NCBI GenBank assembly: GCA_027306505.1
Contig: DAHUZP010000018.1
Span: 62,001-126,000 of the forward strand
From: Thermoplasmata archaeon
Lineage (GTDB): Archaea > Thermoplasmatota > Thermoplasmata > Lutacidiplasmatales > UBA184
Length of the DNA: 64,000 nt
Reading direction: 5' to 3'
Made by a program: the position numbers and the translations under genes. Shown piece after piece: positions 1 through 6,974 of the stretch (its first letter is position 1; the number at the start of each line of letters is the position of its first letter). The notes under the pieces were generated by a model. That model saw only the letters and a program-made list of their open reading frames with translations, made no database searches and was not told the DNA's origin.

Positions 1-228
1 GTCTTTCTCGGACCCAAGGACTACAACAACTCCATCCCCTTCCTGGGGCAGGGGTTAACCTACGACACGCCGAACTGGAGCGTGGTGATCACCATCGGGG
101 TGTTCTTCATGTTCCTGGTGCTGATCATCTTCGCCGTGCTCCTGCCTTACCTGCAGGGCCGCATCTCCATGGGTGGGGGCGGCGGCGGCGACGACAGCGG
201 GAAGGGCAAGGTCGGCGTCGGGGCGTGA
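1..228 (+). CDS. C-terminal fragment of a membrane protein (5' end outside the window)
   Basis: The open frame enters at base 1 and runs 75 codons to a TGA. It holds one clear hydrophobic segment (about residues 28-48), then a short LPYLQGR stretch and a glycine-rich, charged tail (GGGGGGDDSGKGK) that is probably cytoplasmic. An aromatic, soluble-looking stretch precedes the membrane segment, so this is probably the last transmembrane helix of a larger protein. I do not recognise the family. The next gene, lysS, has its own promoter, so cotranscription need not be assumed. Confidence 0.7.
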   Translation, partial: VFLGPKDYNNSIPFLGQGLTYDTPNWSVVITIGVFFMFLVLIIFAVLLPYLQGRISMGGGGGGDDSGKGKVGVGA

Positions 229-365
229 GCGTCCCGGCGTCCCTTCGTGGGCCGGTCAGCGCTAGGGCCTGGGGAGAGCCTCCCCAGGCCTCCTCCGGGA
301 GGGGGGACGCTTCCCACGGGCCCCCTCGATGGGCCCCCTGCGGGTCCTCCTCTCCGGCCCCAAGT

Positions 366-371
366 CTTAAG
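366..371 (+). promoter_or_regulatory. Putative box A (CTTAAG) of lysS
   Basis: CTTAAG sits in otherwise G+C-rich DNA about 27 bases before the ATG at 395. That matches an archaeal TATA box with transcription starting at or next to the start codon. Confidence 0.45.
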
Positions 372-394
372 CCGGTGCGTCGGTGGGTGCCCAC

Positions 395-1948
395 ATGCCC
401 ACCGGGAACGCGCTCACCGAAGAGCGTCGGCACAAGCGCGAGAAATGGAGGGAGGGGGGCGACGAGCCCTATCCCCACGGGTTCCCTGGCCGGGTCTCCC
501 TGGCCTCGGTCCGAGCGGAGGTCGCCGGGCGGGAGCCGGGCAGTGAGCTCGCGGGCACCCTCCGCCGCGTAGCGGGCAGGGTGCTGACCATCCGGCAGCA
601 CGGCAAGACCGCCTTCGTGCCCCTGCGGGACCAGAGCGGTGAGCTCCAGCTCTTCCTGCGGGTCGATGACCTGGGGGAAGCGGGCTACCAGCGGACGCTG
701 GACACCCTCGACCCTGGCGATCTCGTAGGGGCCGAGGGGGTCCCCGTGGTCACTCGGAGGGGCGAGCCCTCGCTCCGTGCCTGCTCGGTCAAACTCCTCG
801 CGAAGGCGCTGCGGCCCCCCCCGGAGAAGTGGCACGGTCTCGTGGACACCGAGGCGCGGCTCCGGCAGCGCTACGTGGACCTGCTCTCCTCCCCGGAGGT
901 CCTGCGGAGCTTCGAGGGCCGCTCCGCGCTCCTCGCCGAGATGCGACGCCTCCTCAGTGCCGAGGGCTTCCTCGAGGTGGAGACCCCGGTCCTCGGACGC
1001 GTCGCGTCCGGGGGGCTCGCCCACCCCTTCGTGACCCACTACCGGTTCCTCGAGGAGGACTTCCGCCTCCGCGTCGCTCTCGAGCTACCTCTCAAGCGAC
1101 TGCTCGTGGGCGGGTTCGAGAAGGTCTTCGAGATCGGGAAGGTCTTCCGAAACGAGGACCTCGACGCGGACCACAGCCCCGAGTTCACGATGATGGAGCT
1201 CTACTGGGCCTACGCGGACTACGGCGACGTCCGCGGTCTCGTCGAGCGCCTCACGCAGGCGCTCGCGAGGGCGGCCGCACCCTACCTGCCCAAGGAGGAG
1301 GCGGAGCAGCGGGTCCGGGACTTCACGCCCCCCTACGCGACCGTGGACTACGTGGAGAGGCTCGAGAAGGAGAGCGGCATCTCAGGGATCGTCGAGCTTC
1401 CCCGGGAACGTCTCCTCGAGCTCGCCCGAGGGGTCGGAGCGAAGGTCTACGCCTCCATGAGCCACGGGGCCGCGCTGGACAAGCTCTTCGGGCACTACGT
1501 GGAGTCGCGGTTCGAACGGCCGACCTTCGTGCTGGACTACCCGCTCGAGACGACCCCCCTCGCGAAGCGTCACCGCTCGAAGCCCGGCCGGGTCGAGCGG
1601 TTCGAGCTCTTCTACCGGGGGATCGAGCTCGGCAACGCCTACACCGAGCTCAACGACCCGGACGACCAGGAGGCGCGCTTCCGCGAACAGCTCCCTCCCC
1701 CGAGCGGCCCTGGCGGAGCGGACGCCCAGGAGGAGACCTACGCCTACGACGAGGACTTCGTCGAGGCGCTCCGCTATGGGATGCCTCCCGCGGGCGGGCT
1801 GGGGATGGGCGTCGACCGTCTGGTGATGGCGATGCTGGGCCTCTCCTCGATCAAGGACGCGATCCTCTTCCTCCCGACCCGTGCCCGGCCCACGGGGCCC
1901 TCCATCGAAGGCCCCGGTCGGGGGGACGCGGGCGGCGCGGGGCCCTAG
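395..1948 (+). CDS. lysS: Class II lysyl-tRNA synthetase
   Basis: The enzyme charges tRNA-Lys with lysine in the cytoplasm. The 517-residue product has the family order. An N-terminal OB-fold anticodon-binding domain lies at about residues 50-145, around VAGRVLTIRQHGKTAF. The class II core follows, with motif 2 (FEIGKVFRNEDLDADHSPEF) and motif 3 (GGLGMGVDRLVMAMLGL) near the C-terminus. IELGNAYTELNDP is the lysine-pocket region. The ATG at 395 fits the box A spacing; an in-frame GTG at 383 is the alternative. The last 20 or so residues are a Pro/Gly-rich extension beyond motif 3. Many archaea carry the unrelated class I LysRS, so the class II form is a lineage feature. Length is close to bacterial LysS (about 500). 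Confidence 0.95.
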   Translation: MPTGNALTEERRHKREKWREGGDEPYPHGFPGRVSLASVRAEVAGREPGSELAGTLRRVAGRVLTIRQHGKTAFVPLRDQSGELQLFLRVDDLGEAGYQRTLDTLDPGDLVGAEGVPVVTRRGEPSLRACSVKLLAKALRPPPEKWHGLVDTEARLRQRYVDLLSSPEVLRSFEGRSALLAEMRRLLSAEGFLEVETPVLGRVASGGLAHPFVTHYRFLEEDFRLRVALELPLKRLLVGGFEKVFEIGKVFRNEDLDADHSPEFTMMELYWAYADYGDVRGLVERLTQALARAAAPYLPKEEAEQRVRDFTPPYATVDYVERLEKESGISGIVELPRERLLELARGVGAKVYASMSHGAALDKLFGHYVESRFERPTFVLDYPLETTPLAKRHRSKPGRVERFELFYRGIELGNAYTELNDPDDQEARFREQLPPPSGPGGADAQEETYAYDEDFVEALRYGMPPAGGLGMGVDRLVMAMLGLSSIKDAILFLPTRARPTGPSIEGPGRGDAGGAGP

Positions 1949-1979
1949 TCGCCTCTCTCGGGAAGAGTTCGCCGACGCG

Positions 1980-1987
1980 CTTATAAA
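1980..1987 (+). promoter_or_regulatory. TATA box and Shine-Dalgarno of the small basic protein gene
   Basis: CTTATAAA is the clearest TATA box in this part of the window and lies in the gap after lysS. With initiation about 25 bases downstream, it leaves a leader of about 30 bases. That leader carries GGTGA (2024-2028), placed 7 bases before the ATG at 2036. This supports 2036 over the in-frame GTG at 1997. Confidence 0.6.
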
Positions 1988-2035
1988 CCTCCGAGAGTGC
2001 AAAACTCGGGCCACTGGCCCAAAGGTGAACGACCG

Positions 2036-2254
2036 ATGGCAATGGACAAGATCAGCCTCGCCGACGCGCGAAAGATCGCCGACAAGAAGGGGCTCAAGCC
2101 CGGTCGCGTGAAGGGCACGAAGGGGATCCAGTTCACGCGCGGACGCAACAACCGGATCGAGCCCATCGCGTGGGACGACTTCGAAACGACGCTCAAGAAG
2201 CGCCGGCTCGCGGTCTACGAGTCTGGCGGTTACATGAAGGTCATGAAGGCCTGA
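2036..2254 (+). CDS. Small basic protein of unknown function (72 aa)
   Basis: The product is short, lysine/arginine-rich and soluble (begins MAMDKISLADARKIADKKG). It has a helical N-terminus, a basic middle (GRVKGTKGIQFTRGRNN) and a C-terminal amphipathic stretch. There are no cysteines, signal peptide or membrane segment. A strong TATA box, a Shine-Dalgarno and strict coding-like composition make it a real and probably well expressed gene. The charge pattern would suit a nucleic-acid or ribosome-associated protein, but that is inference. I do not recognise a named family. Confidence 0.8.
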   Translation: MAMDKISLADARKIADKKGLKPGRVKGTKGIQFTRGRNNRIEPIAWDDFETTLKKRRLAVYESGGYMKVMKA

Positions 2255-3005
2255 AGGGCCTTCTGGTGCTCACCCGCCCCATCGCACAACCCTTTCCCTT
2301 CCCAACGACCTCCGGGCCAGAGACCGGGTAGGGTCCTGGCCAGCCCCCAGCTCCTTCGGTCCAGCCTGCTCTCTTCTCGATCCCTGTCCATCCAGGCGAG
2401 AGCGCCCGTCGGCCCCGTCGTACGATCGAGCGTTCTCGGTCCTGAGCCCTCTTCGCTCGGTCGCGTTCTAGCATGATGCGGAGACTGGCCCACACCGATC
2501 GCTGGTTGCGGGCCACCGGGTGGGGACCGGTGAGGGGCAGGTGAAGCGCGGACCTGGGTCGACCCGTAGCCCTGGATCTCGTGTCGATGGTCCTCCAGGG
2601 TGGGCGGACGCAGAAACAGCCCGGGATGTCCGGTCTGAGGACCGAACCACACATCCCCTTGTGTCGATGTCCAGGATAGCGGAGCCCCGGTGAAGGGCAG
2701 CTGGTCACCTTCGTCGCGCCTGGAAGGACCGCGCGGAGGATTCGCCGGGCCTGCCGAGGTCGTCCTTCGAGCCCTCTTGGTGCATGGGCGATATAGGCGT
2801 CGGCCTCGGGCGAGCGCGTGGTCCGGACCCCTCTCAGCGCCCTGCCGAGCCCGCGGCGGGCGGGCGCGGGGGGGGGGTTCGTCCTACGGAGAGGACCGAG
2901 GGGGCAGTAGGGAGGGACGCGAGCCCTCGCCACTTGGTCCGTGCACGCGATCTTGCTCGGGCCACGCGGCCTCGTCTCCCCGGGCTGAACGCTCGATTGG
3001 GCGGC
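2255..3005. other. Long intergenic region without a convincing protein gene
   Basis: About 750 bases separate the small basic protein gene from the convergent PKD-protein gene. The open frames inside have no family signature and look like G+C-driven shadows. The middle (about 2511-2710) is dense in inverted repeats and is listed separately as a possible RNA. The end (about 2860-2880) carries a run of G residues followed by a GTCCT/AGGAC hairpin. Confidence 0.5.
2511..2710. ncRNA. Possible structured RNA: cluster of nested hairpins
   Basis: Four inverted repeats follow each other. CCACC/GGTGG lies near 2513-2523. CCCTGGA/TCCAGGG is at 2570-2576 and 2594-2600. GGGATGT/ACATCCC is at 2623-2629 and 2651-2657 and encloses a second stem, CGGTC/GACCG (2631-2635, 2640-2644). 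GGTGA/TCACC lies near 2690-2708. The motif CCGGTGARGGGCAG occurs twice (near 2527 and 2687) and GTGTCGATG twice (2581, 2661). I cannot match the core motifs of RNase P RNA or SRP RNA with confidence, and the strand is unknown. Confidence 0.25.
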
Positions 3006-3980
3006 TCAGGAGACCTGGTAGAGCTGGAAGTTCTCCGAGAGGAAGACCGTCACCGACCCGGAATAGGTGTCCCAGAACACCAGATTGAGCGACTGACCTG
3101 ACTCCGCGCTGATGTTGACACTGACCGAGCTTCCCGAGACATGGATGCATCCACCGGTTCCCGAGGGCGAAGGGCACCAGAGCGGGGACACGGCGGCGCC
3201 GGAGGTGAACTGGGAATACTGCAGGTCGGTCATGATCGCGACCTGCGCCTTGTTGCAGGTCGCCTGGGGAGCCCCCGCGCAGCCCAGGACCTGGAAGATG
3301 GCGGAGACCGAGACGTTCTGGGCATTGCCGCCCGGGCCCACGGGTCCCACCGTCGGGACCTGGAAGGGCCAGTCCTGAGCGTTCGCCACGCCGGAAGGGA
3401 GAGAGACGTTGAGCACCTGGGTGATCGGTGAGGCAGAGAGCGTTCCCAGGACGGTCACGACGACCGTCTGGGCCACCGTGTTGCCTGTGTTGTCATACAC
3501 CGACACCGTCGCAGTATAGGCGCCTTCTGAGACGTAGGAGTAGCTCCCGGACGCCGTGTTGGAGGTCCCGCCGTCGCCAAAGTCCCAGCTGTAGGTGTAG
3601 GGCCCCTGTCCACCGGACGCGGTCGCCTGGTAGCTGACCTGGAGGGGGTGAGGCCCCGTGCCGGGGGAAATTGAGGCTTTGACCGACAGCGGGAGATTGA
3701 GGACCCCGGAGAGATAGAGGGGAAGGATGGTCGTGACCAGGATGATCAGGACCACAAAGACCGCGACCGCGATCTTGCCCTTGCGCCCCATCTTGCTGGG
3801 GGTAGGGGCCGGGGCACCGCCCATCGCGAAGGTGATGTTGGCGGACGGGGGGGGAGGTGCTGGTTGTGGCGGGGGAGCGTTGGGGGCGAACTTGGTGCCG
3901 CAGTACCGGCAGACGACCATCCCATCGGGTCCCGCGGGAGGCAGGTCCGCACCGCAGTTGGGACAATTGTTGGCGTGCAT
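3006..3980 (-). CDS. Zinc-ribbon membrane protein with an extracellular PKD domain
   Basis: A predicted surface protein of unknown role (324 aa from the ATG at 3980). It starts with a CPNCG...CRYCG zinc ribbon (about residues 6-29), then a proline-rich linker. One transmembrane helix (about 70-95, after a lysine/arginine patch) orients the ribbon to the cytoplasm. A PKD domain follows (about 105-185, with WDFGDGG), then a C-terminal domain of about 135 residues with four cysteines. The open frame extends to 4088, but the extra 36 residues look non-coding and the CPNCG start is typical. Zinc ribbon-TM-exported domain is a common archaeal arrangement; PKD domains usually mediate binding to proteins or polysaccharides. 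It is convergent with the gene at 2036 and stands alone. Confidence 0.85.
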   Translation of the reverse strand: MHANNCPNCGADLPPAGPDGMVVCRYCGTKFAPNAPPPQPAPPPPSANITFAMGGAPAPTPSKMGRKGKIAVAVFVVLIILVTTILPLYLSGVLNLPLSVKASISPGTGPHPLQVSYQATASGGQGPYTYSWDFGDGGTSNTASGSYSYVSEGAYTATVSVYDNTGNTVAQTVVVTVLGTLSASPITQVLNVSLPSGVANAQDWPFQVPTVGPVGPGGNAQNVSVSAIFQVLGCAGAPQATCNKAQVAIMTDLQYSQFTSGAAVSPLWCPSPSGTGGCIHVSGSSVSVNISAESGQSLNLVFWDTYSGSVTVFLSENFQLYQVS

Positions 3981-4331
3981 GGAGGGCAGGGGTGCCCCCG
4001 TTGCACTGCTGGCGCCCCCGTCCACCGGTCGGTCGACCTCAGTTCGATGGAACCCTCGCGGTCTAAAGGACTTTCTGCGTCGCCCCATCGTCCACCGCTG
4101 CCGGGAAACCCAGGGTCCAGGACGTTCGGTGCCCAGGGCAGGCGATCTTCGCGATCGCGCCCCCCTGGTTGGGCCTGAGAAGGACGAGCCCTGTCCGGCC
4201 CTCCACGGCCGCGTCGGCCCGCGACCAGGCTGCGACCTTCCCCGTCGCTTACGGAGTCTTTCCCCAGAGGAGGTGTTCAGGGGAGTCCTTCGCGGAGGTT
4301 ATCTCTTCGGCAAACGTCCCCTGGACTCCCG
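3981..4331. other. Divergent intergenic region between PKD protein and ABC exporter genes
   Basis: I see no gene in these 351 bases. An AT-richer TCTAAAG lies near 4060 and could serve the PKD-protein gene on the minus strand. The ABC exporter's box lies at 4297. Confidence 0.5.
4297..4304 (+). promoter_or_regulatory. Putative box A (GTTATCTC) of the ABC exporter genes
   Basis: This AT-richer octamer is centred about 31 bases before the ATG at 4332, the spacing seen at other genes in the window. There is no Shine-Dalgarno between it and the start. Confidence 0.4.
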
Positions 4332-5123
4332 ATGTCAGCCTCATTGCCCCCGCCCCTGCTCATCCGCAACCTGACGGTCTCCTACGGGAGCGTCCTCGCG
4401 GTGGACCGTCTCAACCTTACGGTGCAAGCCGGGGAGATCTACGGTCTCATGGGCTCGAACGGAGCCGGCAAGACCTCCACGATGAAGTCCATCGTGGGGC
4501 TGGTCGCTCCTGCCTCCGGTTCGGTCCGGGTGGTCGGCCTCGACCCGGCCGTCAATTCGATTGAGGTCAAAGCGGCGGTAGGGTACGTCCCGGAGGCGCC
4601 GCTCCTCTACGACGCGCTCACCCCGCGGGAGTTCCTGGAGTTCGTCGCCTCGATCCGGATGCTCAAGGCGGACCGGTACGCGGGGCTCGTCCACGAGCTC
4701 ATCGGCGCCCTCCAGATCGGCCCGGACATGGACCGGCCCCTGGCGACGCTCTCCAACGGCACGCGCCAGAAGCTCATGCTGGTCGCGGCCTTCCTGCACC
4801 GCCCAGCGCTGCTCGTCCTCGACGAGCCCTTCAACAACCTGGACCCGCGCTCGGTGCGGATCATGAAGGACCTCCTCATCGCCTATGTTCGGGGGGGCAA
4901 CCGCGCCGCGCTGTTCTCGACGCACACGGTCGAGGTCGCCGAGCGACTGTGCCACCGTCTGGGGATCCTGGACCGCGGCAAGCTACAGGGGGAGGGAACC
5001 CTCGCGGAGCTTCGGGAGAAGATCCAGCGACCGGAAGCGACCCTCGAAGAGGTCTACCTCGGTCTCACGACCGAAGGGGTGGCGGTGAGCCGGGCGGCTC
5101 AGATGCTCAGCAGCCGGGTGTAG
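4332..5123 (+). CDS. ABC transporter ATP-binding protein
   Basis: This is the nucleotide-binding subunit that powers the membrane protein encoded just downstream. Walker A is GSNGAGKTS (residues 41-49), the signature is the atypical LSNGTRQ (usually LSGGQ), and Walker B is LLVLDEPFNNLDP. An H-loop histidine lies in FSTHTVE. The overall pattern is that of ABC-2/drug-exporter ATPases, at 263 residues. It is 21 bases from the permease gene, so the two form one transcription unit. The substrate cannot be read from the sequence. Confidence 0.9.
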   Translation: MSASLPPPLLIRNLTVSYGSVLAVDRLNLTVQAGEIYGLMGSNGAGKTSTMKSIVGLVAPASGSVRVVGLDPAVNSIEVKAAVGYVPEAPLLYDALTPREFLEFVASIRMLKADRYAGLVHELIGALQIGPDMDRPLATLSNGTRQKLMLVAAFLHRPALLVLDEPFNNLDPRSVRIMKDLLIAYVRGGNRAALFSTHTVEVAERLCHRLGILDRGKLQGEGTLAELREKIQRPEATLEEVYLGLTTEGVAVSRAAQMLSSRV

Positions 5124-5144
5124 AGGACGCAGGAGGGCCCCACG

Positions 5145-6974
5145 GTGTCGACCATCGCCCCGTCCCCGTCCTCCTCCGGCGCGGGAGCCCCGCCCTCGGG
5201 TGCCGAGGGACCCCGCACGAGCGCGGCGGCCGAGAGGCCCCCGAGGCAGGACGCCCTCCCACCCGAGGCGACCCCGCCCCTCCCCGTGGGCCTCACCTGG
5301 GGCCAGTGTTGGAGGGTCGCCGGGATCGTCTACGACGAGTTCACCTTCCAGTCCATCTACGCGCTGAAGCAGGGGAACACCTCGGTCCTCCTGGAAGGCA
5401 AGCGCGGCGAGGACGCCGTCAAGAAGGCGAGGACCCGCGTCGCCCAGTCGAAGGGCATGGTCGCCTTCCTGCTCTTCATGGTCATCGTCGGAGGCGCGTT
5501 CGCGCTCTCCAGCACGATCTTCCGCATCCTGGGCCAGGGACTACCGCTCGGGGACTACACGATCTCGGTGATCTCCGGAGAGCTGCTGCTCATCTTCTCC
5601 CTCCTCTGGATGACAGGGCTCCAGGTCGCCCCGACGCTCCTCGGCTCCCGGGTCTTCCCCCTCCTGGCCACCCTCCCTCTCACCCGAAGGGACATGCAGA
5701 GGATCGGGCTCCTCGTCTTCGCGAGGATCTTCGACGCTCCGGCGCTCACCGCCTTGATCTTCTTCCCCCTCGCCGTGGGCTGGGTCACGGGGAGCGTCGC
5801 GGGGGCCCTCGTCCTTGCGGTGGGGACCTTGGTGACCGTGGTTCTCGCGTGCACGGTCTCCCTGGTGACCGCACGGTTCTTCCTCGTCCGAGTGAGCGGG
5901 GCGCGGGGTGGGCGCAGAGGGTCCATCCTCGTGCGGTGGGTCTATCTCCTGATCTGGAGCCTCCCCAGCATCGCGATCACGGCCTTCGTGAGCTTCTCGA
6001 CCGAGATCCTGAGCGGGCTCAGCTACTGGGAGAGCCAGAACCCCAGCGCGTTCCGTCTGCTCCTGCTGGCCTACCCCTTCCCGTTCTCCTACCTCGCGAG
6101 CGTCGTGGTCTACCCGAGCCTCAACGTCTACGGGAGCCTCGGCGACCCTGTCTTCTGGGCGGTCACGGCGGGCTACCTCCTGCTCGCGGCCATCTGCGCG
6201 AGGTGGCTGCGCACCGCGCCGCTCGAGATGGCGCTCCTCTCTCCCCGGAGCTCCCGGCAGTTAGAGGAGGTCACGACGGAGCTCCGCACGAGCTCCCCCG
6301 CCGGGGCGATCCTCCACAAGGACATGCGGATCGCTTCGCGCACGCCGGGCTACGCCTTCCTGATCCTTCTCCCGCTGCTGGACGCCTTCATCCTGGGGCT
6401 CTCGACCAACGTCTCCCAGCCTAGCCCGGCCGCGGCGGACAGCTTCGCCTTCGCGGCGGTCATCGTAGCGGCGCTGCTCGCGACGTTCTTCGGACCCGCG
6501 TTCTTCGCGACGGAGGTGATGGGCTACTCCTTCACCCGGACGCTCCCCATCACCCGGAGGACCCTGCTCTTCGGGAAGGCGGCCCTCATCCTGATGATCT
6601 ACGTCTCCGCGTCCGTCCTGGTCATGGCGCTCGTCGCCGCCCGCATCTCCGCTCCGCTCCCCTTCGCGCTCTTCGCGGCGGCCGAGCTGCCCGGGGTCCT
6701 CGCCGCGGCCTTCCTAGAGCTCGGGGTGCTCTTCCACAAGGCGGAGGAGAAAGGGATCCCGATCACGAACCTCTACTCGGGCGCCTGGTGGGCGATGCTG
6801 GTCACGGCCCCCGGTATGCTCGTTGCCGGCCTTCCCCTGCTGGTCTACTACTTCGGGGAGAGAATCTATGATATTGCCGTCGCGCTACCCTCGATGGCGC
6901 TGACCGCTACGGTCCTGCTCCTGCTAACGGCGAGCTGGGCGATATGGGGAGGACCGAGGTCGGCCGCCGCATGA
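5145..6974 (+). CDS. Multi-pass membrane protein, predicted ABC exporter permease
   Basis: The 609-residue product has an unusually long Ser/Pro/Ala-rich N-terminus (about 60 residues), then about a dozen hydrophobic segments in two blocks. A soluble loop around residues 360-400 (APLEMALLSPRSSRQLEEV) divides the blocks. Such a tandem layout suggests two fused ABC-2-like halves. The GTG start at 5145 follows a Shine-Dalgarno-like AGGAGGG. Its stop overlaps the valS start (ATGA), so valS is probably translated from the same message. It likely works with the ATPase encoded upstream; its substrate is unknown. Confidence 0.8.
   Translation: MSTIAPSPSSSGAGAPPSGAEGPRTSAAAERPPRQDALPPEATPPLPVGLTWGQCWRVAGIVYDEFTFQSIYALKQGNTSVLLEGKRGEDAVKKARTRVAQSKGMVAFLLFMVIVGGAFALSSTIFRILGQGLPLGDYTISVISGELLLIFSLLWMTGLQVAPTLLGSRVFPLLATLPLTRRDMQRIGLLVFARIFDAPALTALIFFPLAVGWVTGSVAGALVLAVGTLVTVVLACTVSLVTARFFLVRVSGARGGRRGSILVRWVYLLIWSLPSIAITAFVSFSTEILSGLSYWESQNPSAFRLLLLAYPFPFSYLASVVVYPSLNVYGSLGDPVFWAVTAGYLLLAAICARWLRTAPLEMALLSPRSSRQLEEVTTELRTSSPAGAILHKDMRIASRTPGYAFLILLPLLDAFILGLSTNVSQPSPAAADSFAFAAVIVAALLATFFGPAFFATEVMGYSFTRTLPITRRTLLFGKAALILMIYVSASVLVMALVAARISAPLPFALFAAAELPGVLAAAFLELGVLFHKAEEKGIPITNLYSGAWWAMLVTAPGMLVAGLPLLVYYFGERIYDIAVALPSMALTATVLLLLTASWAIWGGPRSAAA

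Noticed and set aside
2230-2933. Overlapping minus-strand open frames in the 2255-3005 gap
   Set aside because: Several frames are open at once, with low-complexity translations and no initiation signals.
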